Position numbers and translations under genes: made by a program | Notes under the pieces: model-generated | The model's input: only the letters and a program-made list of their open reading frames with translations | Databases searched by the model: none | What the model was told of the DNA's origin: nothing | In this document: piece after piece, positions 42,827 through 51,533 of the stretch | Layout: the number at the start of each line of letters is the position of its first letter | Numbering within the stretch: position 1 is the stretch's first letter | Assembly (NCBI GenBank): GCA_036337035.1 | Contig: JAYZFC010000002.1 | Span: 255,186 to 319,185, forward strand | Source of the DNA: TMED78 sp036337035 | GTDB lineage: Bacteria > Pseudomonadota > Gammaproteobacteria > Steroidobacterales > Rariloculaceae | Length of the DNA: 64,000 nt | Direction of reading: 5' to 3'

Positions 42827-44194
42827 TTATTTACTTTGTAATGACTGCTTAACCAGACGAGGAATACCACTAAAGTTCCCATTAGACATGAAAAGAACTT
42901 GATCGCCTGATACTAACTCATTTAATATTTTTTCTAACAAAGAATCAACATTTGATTCAATAATTATTTTAGCATCGATTTTTTTTAGAATAGAAATTGG
43001 ATCCCAGTCTATATTTTTTGGAACTAATAAAAAAATAATTTCTGCATCGCTCATAGATTTAGCTAAAAATTCTCTATGAATACCCATTCTCATTGAATTA
43101 GACCTTAGTTCTAGCGCAGCAACTAATCTATTTTCTGGTTTCTGTTGCTTAACTGATAATAAGCTAGCTTTTATGGCTGTAGGATGGTGTGCAAAATCAT
43201 CAAAAATTGTAATCCCATTAACAGAGCCAAGCTTTTCAAGTCTCCTTCTAACACCCTTAAATTTATTAAGTGCCTCTATGCTATCATTGAAAGGCACGCC
43301 TATATGATTAGCAGCTGCTATAGCAGCTAGAGCATTTTCAATATTATGATCTCCAAATAATGACCAATTTACACTGCCAATACTTTCTCCTTTATAAGAT
43401 AAAGAAAATTTTGACTTAGCCCCAATTAAATCATAAGAACCAAACCAATCAGAATCACTATCTTTGCAACTATAGGATTCGCTTCTAGTCCATTTTCCTA
43501 AATCAAAAACTTTATTAATATTTTCATTTTTTGCTTTTGATATTATTAGACCATTACTTGGAATTGTTCTTATCAGCTGATGAAACTGCCATATTATTTG
43601 ATCTATATTGCTAAAAATATCAGCATGATCAAATTCTATATTAGTTATAGTCAAAGTTCTTGGTCGATAATGTATAAACTTTGCTCTTTTATCAAAAAAA
43701 GCTGTATCATATTCATCAGCTTCAACTACAAAAAAATTTGACTCTCCTAGCCTTGCTGAAATCTTAAAGTTAGAGCACACTCCTCCTATTAAAAATCCTG
43801 GAGATAAACCAACATAATCTAAAATCCATGCTAGCATGCTAGATGTTGTAGTTTTACCGTGAGTTCCAGAAACAGCTAATACCCATTTATCTCTTAAGAT
43901 GTTATTAGCAAGCCACTCAGGACCAGAATAGTAAGGAATGCTTTGATCTAGCATTTCCTCTATAGCCGCATTGCCTCTACTTAAAACATTACCAACAATA
44001 ATACAATCAGGAGGTTGCTTTAACTGATTCTTATCAAAACCCTGATAAATATCTATACCGAGCTTTCTAAGCTGTGTACTCATTGGAGGATAAACATTCT
44101 CATCGGAACCAGAAACCTTATATCCAGATTCTTTAGCAAGGGCAGCAATGCCCGCCATAAATGTTCCACAAATTCCTAATATATGTATATGCAT
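42827..44194 (-). CDS. mpl: Mpl, murein tripeptide ligase
   Basis: Recycling ligase that attaches L-Ala-gamma-D-Glu-meso-DAP from turned-over wall to UDP-MurNAc. The 455-aa protein has the Mpl-type N-domain MHIHILGICGTFMAGIAALA, the ATP loop AVSGTHGKTTTSSMLAWILD, the VVEADEYDTAFFDKRAKFIH segment, FDDFAHHPTAI, and the C-domain ELRSNSMRMG that marks Mpl rather than MurC. It fits the meso-DAP wall predicted from MurE. It heads mpl-hspQ-tkt-gap and is divergent from rnd across 70 bp. Confidence 0.96.
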   Translation of the reverse strand: MHIHILGICGTFMAGIAALAKESGYKVSGSDENVYPPMSTQLRKLGIDIYQGFDKNQLKQPPDCIIVGNVLSRGNAAIEEMLDQSIPYYSGPEWLANNILRDKWVLAVSGTHGKTTTSSMLAWILDYVGLSPGFLIGGVCSNFKISARLGESNFFVVEADEYDTAFFDKRAKFIHYRPRTLTITNIEFDHADIFSNIDQIIWQFHQLIRTIPSNGLIISKAKNENINKVFDLGKWTRSESYSCKDSDSDWFGSYDLIGAKSKFSLSYKGESIGSVNWSLFGDHNIENALAAIAAANHIGVPFNDSIEALNKFKGVRRRLEKLGSVNGITIFDDFAHHPTAIKASLLSVKQQKPENRLVAALELRSNSMRMGIHREFLAKSMSDAEIIFLLVPKNIDWDPISILKKIDAKIIIESNVDSLLEKILNELVSGDQVLFMSNGNFSGIPRLVKQSLQSK

Positions 44195-44264
44195 AAATAT
44201 AGAGATAGAAATAGAAAAAATAGTATAGTGATAATACTATTTAGTTATCAATGAGACTACTTAT

Positions 44265-45362
44265 ATGGACAAATTCGAATACATATCTGAAGAAGAAAGC
44301 CTAAAGGCTCTGATTTCGAATATAAATAAAAAAGAAACTATCGCTATAGATACCGAGTTTGTTAGGGATAAAACCTATTATCCAGAACTTTGCCTTATCC
44401 AATTTGCTACAAAAGATAAGCTAGGATGCGTAGATTGTATAGCCATTAATGATCTTAATCCATTTATAGACTGTTTATTTAGTAATAATAGAACTATTAT
44501 AATGCATTCAGCTAGGCAAGATTTAGATGCTCTTTATCTGTTTTCTAAAGAAAGATCCTATAGCTTAATTGATACACAAATTAGCGCATCTTTAGTTGGC
44601 GAAAAACCCCAAATCGGTCTAAAAGAACTACTTTATATAGTTCTAGGAGAAGAGATAGATAAGGGCTTTACAAGAATAGATTGGAAGAAAAGGCCCCTAT
44701 CTGAACCAGAAATTAATTACGCGATAGAAGATGTTAAATTTCTAATTCCTATGTGGGAAAGAATTAATGAAAGGCTAGTGAAATTAGATCGAACTTCTTG
44801 GCATGAAGAAGATTGTGAAAGATTAAAAAAAATAGAGCCTGTGCAAAATGAATTAGCCCTTTTTTTAAAGCTAAAAGGATTAAATTCATTAAGTGATAAA
44901 AAAAAGGATATAGCATTCAAAATTATTAAATGGAGAGAAAATAAAGCTAGATCAATGAATCTGCCTAGACAATGGATCATTGAAGATAAAATAATAGTAT
45001 TAATTGCTAAAAAAGAAGCTAAAAAAATAGATGAGCTTAAATCTATAGAAAAAATATCTAGTAACGTAGTGAAAAAATACGGGGAAGAAATAATTTCAGC
45101 TATCAATAATTACTCAATCCCCTTGATTGATTACTCTGAGCTATTTTCAATATCAGAAAAAAAAGATTTTGGTCTTATAGAAAGATTAACTAAATCAAGA
45201 GCTGAAGAACTTAAAATAGATGACTCAGTATTTATGACAGAAAAAGAGATTGCTAATTTATCGAAAGGTCTATACTCAGAAAGGCTTAAAGAAGGCTGGA
45301 GGTCTAAGGAAATAAAGACAATACTTCAATTTATTTCCAAACTAGACAATAAATCAGCATAA
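44265..45362 (+). CDS. rnd: Ribonuclease D
   Basis: DEDDy-type 3'-5' exonuclease for tRNA 3' maturation. The 365-aa protein has Exo I IAIDTEFVRDKTYYPELCLI, Exo II IMHSARQDLDAL, Exo III YAIEDVKFLIPMW (Tyr and Asp of the DEDDy type), then an HRDC domain beginning about residue 205 (FLKLKGLNSLSDKKKDIAFK, then IKWRENKARSMNLPRQWII) and a second degenerate HRDC repeat. Length is close to E. coli RNase D (375). Its last 37 bp overlap the end of the convergent adk, the longest such overlap in the window. Confidence 0.95.
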   Translation: MDKFEYISEEESLKALISNINKKETIAIDTEFVRDKTYYPELCLIQFATKDKLGCVDCIAINDLNPFIDCLFSNNRTIIMHSARQDLDALYLFSKERSYSLIDTQISASLVGEKPQIGLKELLYIVLGEEIDKGFTRIDWKKRPLSEPEINYAIEDVKFLIPMWERINERLVKLDRTSWHEEDCERLKKIEPVQNELALFLKLKGLNSLSDKKKDIAFKIIKWRENKARSMNLPRQWIIEDKIIVLIAKKEAKKIDELKSIEKISSNVVKKYGEEIISAINNYSIPLIDYSELFSISEKKDFGLIERLTKSRAEELKIDDSVFMTEKEIANLSKGLYSERLKEGWRSKEIKTILQFISKLDNKSA

Positions 45363-45973
45363 ACATCATCAACTTCTTTATCCGCTAAGATAATATTTAA
45401 ACTCTTTCTTTCTTCATAAAATTTGATTAGAGGCGCAGTCTCTTGATTATAAACTTGGAGCCTTTTTCTAATAGTTTTCTCATTATCATCGCTTCTCTGT
45501 ATTAATTTTCCACGGTTATTAATACATTCATCAATCTCATGCTTAGGTGAAAAATAAATATTTAATAATTTTCCTGTTAATGAGCATGTTCTTCTTCCTG
45601 TTAATCTCTTCATCAAAATATCATGATCAACTTTTAGATAAATTACTTTATTTATTATCTTGTCTAAATTTGTTAATAACAACTCAAGATCTAAAGCTTG
45701 ATCAACATTTCTAGGAAATCCATCTAATATAAAACCAGTAGACATATCATCTTTGCTTATCCTTTCCTCTATAATCTGAAGTACCAGCTGATTAGAAACC
45801 AAATGTCCCTGCTCCATTATATACTTAGCTTCTAAACCTAGTTCTGACTTACTAGAAACAGCATCTCTTAGTAAATCACCTGTAGAGATCTGTGGCCAAC
45901 CAAAATCTGATTCTAATCGTTTAGCTTGAGTTCCCTTGCCTGCCCCGGGCGCACCAAGTAATATTATTTTCAT
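45326..45973 (-). CDS. adk: Adenylate kinase
   Basis: Interconverts AMP, ADP and ATP. The 215-aa long-LID form has the P-loop LLGAPGAGKGTQAKRL, the AMP-binding STGDLLRDAV, the GFILDGFPRNVDQA motif, and the LID starting GRRTCSLTGKLLN with a long insert. The LID has no four-Cys zinc site, as in enteric enzymes. It starts at ATG 45973, 117 bp from the divergent pfp; that gap must contain the promoters for both. The end overlaps rnd. Confidence 0.97.
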   Translation of the reverse strand: MKIILLGAPGAGKGTQAKRLESDFGWPQISTGDLLRDAVSSKSELGLEAKYIMEQGHLVSNQLVLQIIEERISKDDMSTGFILDGFPRNVDQALDLELLLTNLDKIINKVIYLKVDHDILMKRLTGRRTCSLTGKLLNIYFSPKHEIDECINNRGKLIQRSDDNEKTIRKRLQVYNQETAPLIKFYEERKSLNIILADKEVDDVYADLLSSLEIN

Positions 45974-46090
45974 ATTAACCTCTATACTTTTTATAAGATA
46001 AATAAAAGCGTAAACTATACTAACAATCTAATAATCGTCTGTAAAAAAATTCATTGAGTATCTCTCAATTTTTTCTCCAGGGAGGATGGA

Positions 46091-47353
46091 ATGAAAAAAA
46101 ATGCATTTTACGCTCAATCAGGTGGAGTAACTTCAGTTATTAATACAAGCGGCTGCGGTGTAATTGAAACTGCAAGAAAAAACAAAAATAAAATAGATAA
46201 AGTATACGCAGGCTGTAATGGAATCTTGGGAGCTCTTACTGAAGATATGATTGATACAAGCAAAGAATCAGCTAAAGCCATATCACAACTTCGCTATACT
46301 CCAGGAGGAGTATTTGGTTCAGCCAGATTTAAACTTCAAGACTTAAAGAAAAATAATGCTGAATACGAAAGGTTAATTAAAGTATTTAAAAAACATAATA
46401 TTGGATATTTTTTCTACAATGGGGGGGGAGACTCGATGGATACCGCTCATAAAGTATCACTAATAAGTAGAAAGATGAATTTTCCTATAACTTGTATAGG
46501 TATTCCAAAAACAGTCGACAATGACTTACCATATACTGATACATGCCCAGGTTTCGGCTCAGCAGCAAAGTATATAGCTGTTTCTACAAAAGAAGCAGGC
46601 TTGGATGTTGCTTCTATGGCAAAAACTTCAACTAAAGTCTTTATTCTTGAAGTTATGGGGCGTCACGCTGGGTGGCTAGCTGCAGCAGGAGGACTCGCTA
46701 AAGAAGAAAAAAAAGATGCTCCTCAAATCATACTTTTCCCTGAAATAGCTTTTAACCAAAAAAAGTTTCTGAAAGAAGTTAATAAATCAGTAAAAAATAT
46801 TGGTTTTTGTGTAATAGTGGTATCAGAAGGCATTAAAGATAGTAAGGGTAAATTTCTTGCCGAGATGGGAACAACTGATGCTTTTGGTCATTCTCAACTT
46901 GGAGGTGCTGCAATTAATGTGGCTGATATAGTTAAATCTAAACTTGGTTATAAATATCATTATGCTATAGCAGACTATCTTCAAAGATCAGCTAGACATA
47001 TATCCTCAAAAACTGATGTAGAGCAAGCTTATGCAGTTGGGAAAAAAGCTGTAGAGCTAGCCCTCCAAGGAAAAAATTCTGTAATGCCAACTATTGTTAG
47101 AGAAAACGATAATCCATATAAATGGACTACGAGTTATGTAGATTTAAGAAAGGTAGCTAACAAAGAGCGAATGATGCCAAGGAAATTTATCTCCCGTGAT
47201 GGTTTCCAAATAACATCATCTTGTAGAAAATATTTAGCTCCACTAATCTCTGGTGAAGACTATCCTCCATATAAAAATGGTCTACCTATTTCAGCAAAAT
47301 TAAAAAATATACGAGTTCGAAGAATGCTTAAAGAAAAGTTTATGATAAAATAA
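46091..47353 (+). CDS. pfp: Pyrophosphate-dependent 6-phosphofructokinase
   Basis: Uses PPi rather than ATP to phosphorylate fructose 6-phosphate, a near-equilibrium and reversible step. In 420 aa the active-site stretch NGGGDSMDT (residues 110-118) has Asp where ATP-PFK has the second Gly of GGDG, and PKTVDND (139-145) has Lys where ATP enzymes have Gly. Both features predict PPi specificity. MGRHAGWLAAAGGLA is the fructose-phosphate region. A good GGAGG lies 5 bp before ATG 46091. It is 39 bp upstream of hppA, so the PPi producer/user pair is cotranscribed. Confidence 0.95.
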   Translation: MKKNAFYAQSGGVTSVINTSGCGVIETARKNKNKIDKVYAGCNGILGALTEDMIDTSKESAKAISQLRYTPGGVFGSARFKLQDLKKNNAEYERLIKVFKKHNIGYFFYNGGGDSMDTAHKVSLISRKMNFPITCIGIPKTVDNDLPYTDTCPGFGSAAKYIAVSTKEAGLDVASMAKTSTKVFILEVMGRHAGWLAAAGGLAKEEKKDAPQIILFPEIAFNQKKFLKEVNKSVKNIGFCVIVVSEGIKDSKGKFLAEMGTTDAFGHSQLGGAAINVADIVKSKLGYKYHYAIADYLQRSARHISSKTDVEQAYAVGKKAVELALQGKNSVMPTIVRENDNPYKWTTSYVDLRKVANKERMMPRKFISRDGFQITSSCRKYLAPLISGEDYPPYKNGLPISAKLKNIRVRRMLKEKFMIK

Positions 47354-47392
47354 AGATAAATAATTACTATCCTAATTTTAAGGGGAAACTTA

Positions 47393-49420
47393 ATGAATCC
47401 AAATACAGCTTTATGGCTTTGCCTAGGTGCTTCTTTTTTAGCAATTTTTTATGGTGTTATTTCTGCCAAGTGGGTCGTAGATCAATCACCAGGTAATGAT
47501 GCAATGCAGAAAATTGCTGCCGCAATTCAGGAGGGTGCAAATGCTTATATGAATAGACAATATTCATATATCAGTATGGTTGGGCTTGTATTATTTATTA
47601 TTTTAGGTTTCTCGTTAAGCTGGGCTACAGCAATAGGTTTTGCCATTGGCGCATTATTTTCTGCACTTGCTGGGTACATAGGAATGTTTGTCTCCGTTAG
47701 AGCAAATGTTCGTACCTCTCAGGCAGCTACTGAAGGGATCAATCCTGCTCTTATGCTAGCTTTTAGGGGAGGCGCTATTACAGGATTACTAGTTGTCGGC
47801 TTAGGTCTCCTAGGCGTTTCTGGCTATTACACAATTTTAATGAATCTTGGATATAATACCGACCAAACTCTAAATGCTTTGGTTGGCCTAGCTTTTGGAG
47901 GCTCACTTATATCAATTTTTGCTAGACTTGGTGGTGGAATCTTTACTAAAGGTGCTGATGTTGGAGCTGATCTAGTTGGAAAAGTAGAAGCAGGTATTCC
48001 TGAAGATGACCCTCGCAACCCAGCAGTTATTGCTGATAATGTTGGTGATAATGTAGGAGATTGTGCTGGAATGGCCGCTGATTTATTTGAAACATATGCT
48101 GTTACAGTAATTGCTACCATGATATTAGGGGGCCTTAGCGTAGAAACATTAGGGATAAATGCAGTGTTGTATCCAATGGTTCTTGGAGGCGTATCTATTA
48201 TTGCCTCAATAATTGGAACCTTTTTTGTACGAACAAGCGATGGAAAAGTAATGAAAGCGCTATACAAGGGTGTAATTGTTTCAGGAATTCTTGCAGCAAT
48301 AGCTTTTTATCCAGTAACTAATATTATGATGGCTAATAACTCTATGAGTTTATTTTTATCATCCTTAATTGGACTACTTTTAACAGCGGCTATGGTTGTT
48401 ATCACTGAATACTATACAGGTACAGATTTTAAACCTGTTAAAGATGTGGCTGGTGCCTCTACAACTGGAGATGCTACTAATATCATTGCTGGACTAGGTG
48501 TTTCTATGAAATCTACAGGGCTTCCGGTTATAGCAGTATGTGTATCTATATTTGTTGCTTATGAGCTAGCAGGCTTATATGGAATAGCTATTGCTGCAAC
48601 AAGCATGCTATCAATGACAGGAATGATAGTTGCTCTTGATGCATTTGGTCCTATTACCGATAATGCTGGTGGTATAGCTGAAATGTCTGATCTGCCATCA
48701 GAAGTTAGAAATATTACGGATGCATTAGATGCTGTTGGTAACACTACAAAAGCAGTAACAAAAGGCTATGCAATTGGGTCAGCTGGTCTTGCAGCTCTTG
48801 TTTTATTTGCTGACTATACTCATAAATTAGAAGAAGCTGGAATTACAAATGTTACGTTTGACCTTTCAAACCATAGAGTGATTATTGGTTTATTTATTGG
48901 TGGTCTTGTACCTTATATTTTTGGAGCAATGGCAATGGAAGCTGTAGGTCGTGCAGCATCTTCTGTTGTTGAAGAAGTTCGTCGTCAATTTAAAGAAATC
49001 TCAGGAATAATGGAAGGTAAAGCCCAACCTGATTATTCAACTGCAGTAGACTTGCTTACAAAATCAGCAATTAAAGAAATGATCATACCCTCACTCCTCC
49101 CAATTTTAGTACCTATAGTAATTGGAAAATTACTTGGAGTTCAGGCCTTAGGGGGTGTTTTAATGGGTACGATAATTACAGGAATATTTATTGCTATCTC
49201 TATGACTACTGGTGGAGGCGCATGGGATAACGCAAAAAAATATATTGAAGATGGTAATTGTGGGGGCAAAGGTTCCGATGCACATAAGGCAGCAGTAACT
49301 GGGGATACAGTAGGAGATCCATATAAAGATACTGCTGGACCAGCTATAAACCCTTTAATAAAAATTATAAATATTGTAGCTCTTTTAGCGGTGCCTCTCC
49401 TCGGAACCCCTCTAATATAG
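47393..49420 (+). CDS. hppA: Membrane proton-pumping pyrophosphatase, K+-independent type
   Basis: Integral membrane enzyme coupling PPi hydrolysis to H+ transport, or PPi synthesis when driven by the proton gradient. The 675-aa protein has about 16 spans. The PPi site includes GADVGADLVGKVEAGIPEDD and ADNVGDNVGDCAGMAADLFE; a second acidic loop is TGDTVGDPYKDTAGPAINPL. GNTTKAVTKGYAIG carries Lys453 and Thr456, the residues that mark K+-independent H+-PPases (K+-dependent ones have Ala/Gly there). It is paired with pfp. RBS AAGGGG lies just upstream of ATG 47393. Confidence 0.97.
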   Translation: MNPNTALWLCLGASFLAIFYGVISAKWVVDQSPGNDAMQKIAAAIQEGANAYMNRQYSYISMVGLVLFIILGFSLSWATAIGFAIGALFSALAGYIGMFVSVRANVRTSQAATEGINPALMLAFRGGAITGLLVVGLGLLGVSGYYTILMNLGYNTDQTLNALVGLAFGGSLISIFARLGGGIFTKGADVGADLVGKVEAGIPEDDPRNPAVIADNVGDNVGDCAGMAADLFETYAVTVIATMILGGLSVETLGINAVLYPMVLGGVSIIASIIGTFFVRTSDGKVMKALYKGVIVSGILAAIAFYPVTNIMMANNSMSLFLSSLIGLLLTAAMVVITEYYTGTDFKPVKDVAGASTTGDATNIIAGLGVSMKSTGLPVIAVCVSIFVAYELAGLYGIAIAATSMLSMTGMIVALDAFGPITDNAGGIAEMSDLPSEVRNITDALDAVGNTTKAVTKGYAIGSAGLAALVLFADYTHKLEEAGITNVTFDLSNHRVIIGLFIGGLVPYIFGAMAMEAVGRAASSVVEEVRRQFKEISGIMEGKAQPDYSTAVDLLTKSAIKEMIIPSLLPILVPIVIGKLLGVQALGGVLMGTIITGIFIAISMTTGGGAWDNAKKYIEDGNCGGKGSDAHKAAVTGDTVGDPYKDTAGPAINPLIKIINIVALLAVPLLGTPLI

Positions 49421-49433
49421 TGATCTAGCTTAT

Positions 49434-50084
49434 ATGAATCCTAAATTAGCCCGCTCTCAAATGCTAAAGCAGCAAATTCGAGCCTGGGAAGTGCTTGATG
49501 AAAAGGTGTTAGAGGCAATGGAGTCTATACCTAGGGAGTTATTTGTCCCAGAAGGTTTTACTGATTTCGCATTTGCAGATATGGAAATACCTTTATCAAA
49601 TGATGAATATATGATGGCGCCAAAAATTGAAGGGAAGCTGCTACAAGCACTAGAAATAACAAAAAAAGATAAAGTCTTAGAAGTTGGTACAGGTAGTGGC
49701 TATCTAACCGCCTGCCTAGCTTATTTGTCAAAAGAAGTATTATCTATAGATATTTATGAAGATTTTTTAATAAAAACAAAAGAAAAGCTAGCACATCAAA
49801 AAATTAAAAATGTAAATCTTTCTCTTTTAGATATATTCGTAATTGATCAAAAAAATAAATATGATGTTATAGTATTCACCGGGTCATTGAAAAAGTTTCA
49901 AAGAAATTTTCTTAATTTATTAAATCCTCAGGGTAGAATTTTTGCAACTATAGGAGAGCTTCCAATTATGGAGTCTCAAATTATTACTTCTGACAACCAG
50001 AATGCGTTAATTCAAGATAAAATTTTTGAAACCTGTCTGCCTCCCTTAAAAAATGAAACCTTCAACAAGCCTTTTTTTCTTTAA
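49434..50084 (+). CDS. Pcm-family methyltransferase (isoaspartyl methyltransferase-like)
   Basis: SAM-dependent methyltransferase related to protein-L-isoaspartate O-methyltransferase. The 216-aa protein has the family helix LKQQIRAWEVLDEKVLEAME, then IPRELFVPE, and the SAM motif VLEVGTGSGYLTACLAYLS. The substrate-loop motif usually reading like QTIS-QPYIVA is replaced by IPLSNDEYMMAPKIEGKLLQ, so normal isoaspartyl repair activity is uncertain. Such divergent copies next to tolC are seen in other proteobacteria. It lies 13 bp after hppA and 48 bp before tolC. Confidence 0.85.
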   Translation: MNPKLARSQMLKQQIRAWEVLDEKVLEAMESIPRELFVPEGFTDFAFADMEIPLSNDEYMMAPKIEGKLLQALEITKKDKVLEVGTGSGYLTACLAYLSKEVLSIDIYEDFLIKTKEKLAHQKIKNVNLSLLDIFVIDQKNKYDVIVFTGSLKKFQRNFLNLLNPQGRIFATIGELPIMESQIITSDNQNALIQDKIFETCLPPLKNETFNKPFFL

Positions 50085-50132
50085 TAACTATAACTTATGC
50101 TTATAGATTAGATAAAATGTATAATGACATTT

Positions 50133-51527
50133 ATGAATAAATTAATTCTTAATTCATTACTTATTTTTTTGATAACTTATACTATGCCGTTGCATAGCTC
50201 TGAAAATCTTTTAAGCATATATGAAAAAGCGCTTGATCATGACCCTACTATCAGAGCTGCTAAAGCAAATTATCAAGCAACTCTCGAGCTAAAACCACAA
50301 GCTATGAGTTATTTCTTTCCTTCTTTAACACTTAATACCTCCTCGACCCAGTCTGATTCAGAAGATATGAATCCTATGCCTGATTATAGAACTGGTCGTC
50401 CTATAACTGGGACAACAGGAACAGGCTCCTATAGAGAAGCGAGATCAATTAGCCTAAACCTAAATCAAACTATTTTTGATATGACTGCAATAACTGGATT
50501 AAGCCTAACAAATAAAAGATTAGCTCAAGCTGAAGCGTTGTATAACTATGAAAAACAAAACTTATTGTTACGTGTCTCAGAATCATACTTCAATGTCTTG
50601 GGAGCGCAAGATAGGTTAATTGCCCAAACAACAGCTAGAGAAGCAATTGGAAGACAATTAGATCTAGCTAAAAGTAGATTTGAATTAGGCCTTATACCAA
50701 TAACAGATGTTCAAGAATCACAAGCAGGATATGACCTAGCGATTGCATCAGAAATTGAATCAAAAAGACTACTTTCTTCTGCTAAAGAATTTCTTAGAGA
50801 GATAATAGGTGAATATATTGATGATCTTTCAGTTCCTAGAGTTGATATGCCCCTAATAAGCCCTGAGCCAAGCAATATAGATGAATGGGTTGAAATGTCA
50901 CTAAAACAAAACTTAGCACTTATCTCGAGTAAAATTAATACAGAAATAGCTGAAGACAATATAAAAATACAAAGAGGCAATAGATTACCTGTTATTACCT
51001 TTTCTGGTAACTTGAGCGAAAGCAATACGGATGTTACAAGATCATTATTCTGTGTCGATGAAGAAGAATGTCCAGTTAGAATAAATTCAAATACTGCGCC
51101 AGAAGGATATAATGTCTCATTAAACATAAGTTTTCCCATATTTACAGGAGGCTTTAACAGTTCAAAAATTAGACAATCTATTCACGAACATCGTGCAGCT
51201 GAGGAATCGACTGAAAGTATTGCCAGGCAAACAGAAAGGGTAACTAGAGACTCATTTCTGGGGGTTGTTTCTGAGATATCAAGGGTTAATGCACTGACTC
51301 AGGCCGTTCAATCCTCTAGAACTGCTTTACTTGCTACTGAGGCTGGTTTTGAAGTAGGAACTAGAACAGCAGTCGATGTACTCGTTTCTCAAAATTCATT
51401 AGCTCAGGCTGAGACTAACCTAGCAAGAAGTAAGTACGATTACATTCTTAATGTTCTCCTATTAAGACAATCAGTTGGAGACCTATCTATAAAAGATATT
51501 CATGAAATAAATTCATGGCTTAATTAA
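50133..51527 (+). CDS. tolC: TolC-family outer-membrane efflux protein
   Basis: Outer-membrane channel for tripartite efflux pumps and type I secretion. From ATG 50133 the precursor is 464 aa with a signal peptide (KLILNSLLIFLITYTM) cut before SSENLLSIYEKALDHDP, which matches the mature start of TolC. Two OEP repeats follow, each with paired long helices: ARSISLNLNQTIFDMTAITG in the first, YNVSLNISFPIFTGG in the second, plus FEVGTRTAVDVLVSQNSLAQ. An ATG 9 bp upstream (50124) is possible but does not fit the signal as well. No inner-membrane pump genes are adjacent. The convergent hldE ends 6 bp away. Confidence 0.95.
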   Translation: MNKLILNSLLIFLITYTMPLHSSENLLSIYEKALDHDPTIRAAKANYQATLELKPQAMSYFFPSLTLNTSSTQSDSEDMNPMPDYRTGRPITGTTGTGSYREARSISLNLNQTIFDMTAITGLSLTNKRLAQAEALYNYEKQNLLLRVSESYFNVLGAQDRLIAQTTAREAIGRQLDLAKSRFELGLIPITDVQESQAGYDLAIASEIESKRLLSSAKEFLREIIGEYIDDLSVPRVDMPLISPEPSNIDEWVEMSLKQNLALISSKINTEIAEDNIKIQRGNRLPVITFSGNLSESNTDVTRSLFCVDEEECPVRINSNTAPEGYNVSLNISFPIFTGGFNSSKIRQSIHEHRAAEESTESIARQTERVTRDSFLGVVSEISRVNALTQAVQSSRTALLATEAGFEVGTRTAVDVLVSQNSLAQAETNLARSKYDYILNVLLLRQSVGDLSIKDIHEINSWLN

Positions 51528-51533
51528 AAAAAA

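Noticed and set aside
47827..48267. A 146-codon open frame antisense to hppA
   Set aside because: It is a shadow of the strongly conserved HppA frame; the translation is Ser/Thr/Pro/Ile-rich with no recognisable motif and no ribosome site.
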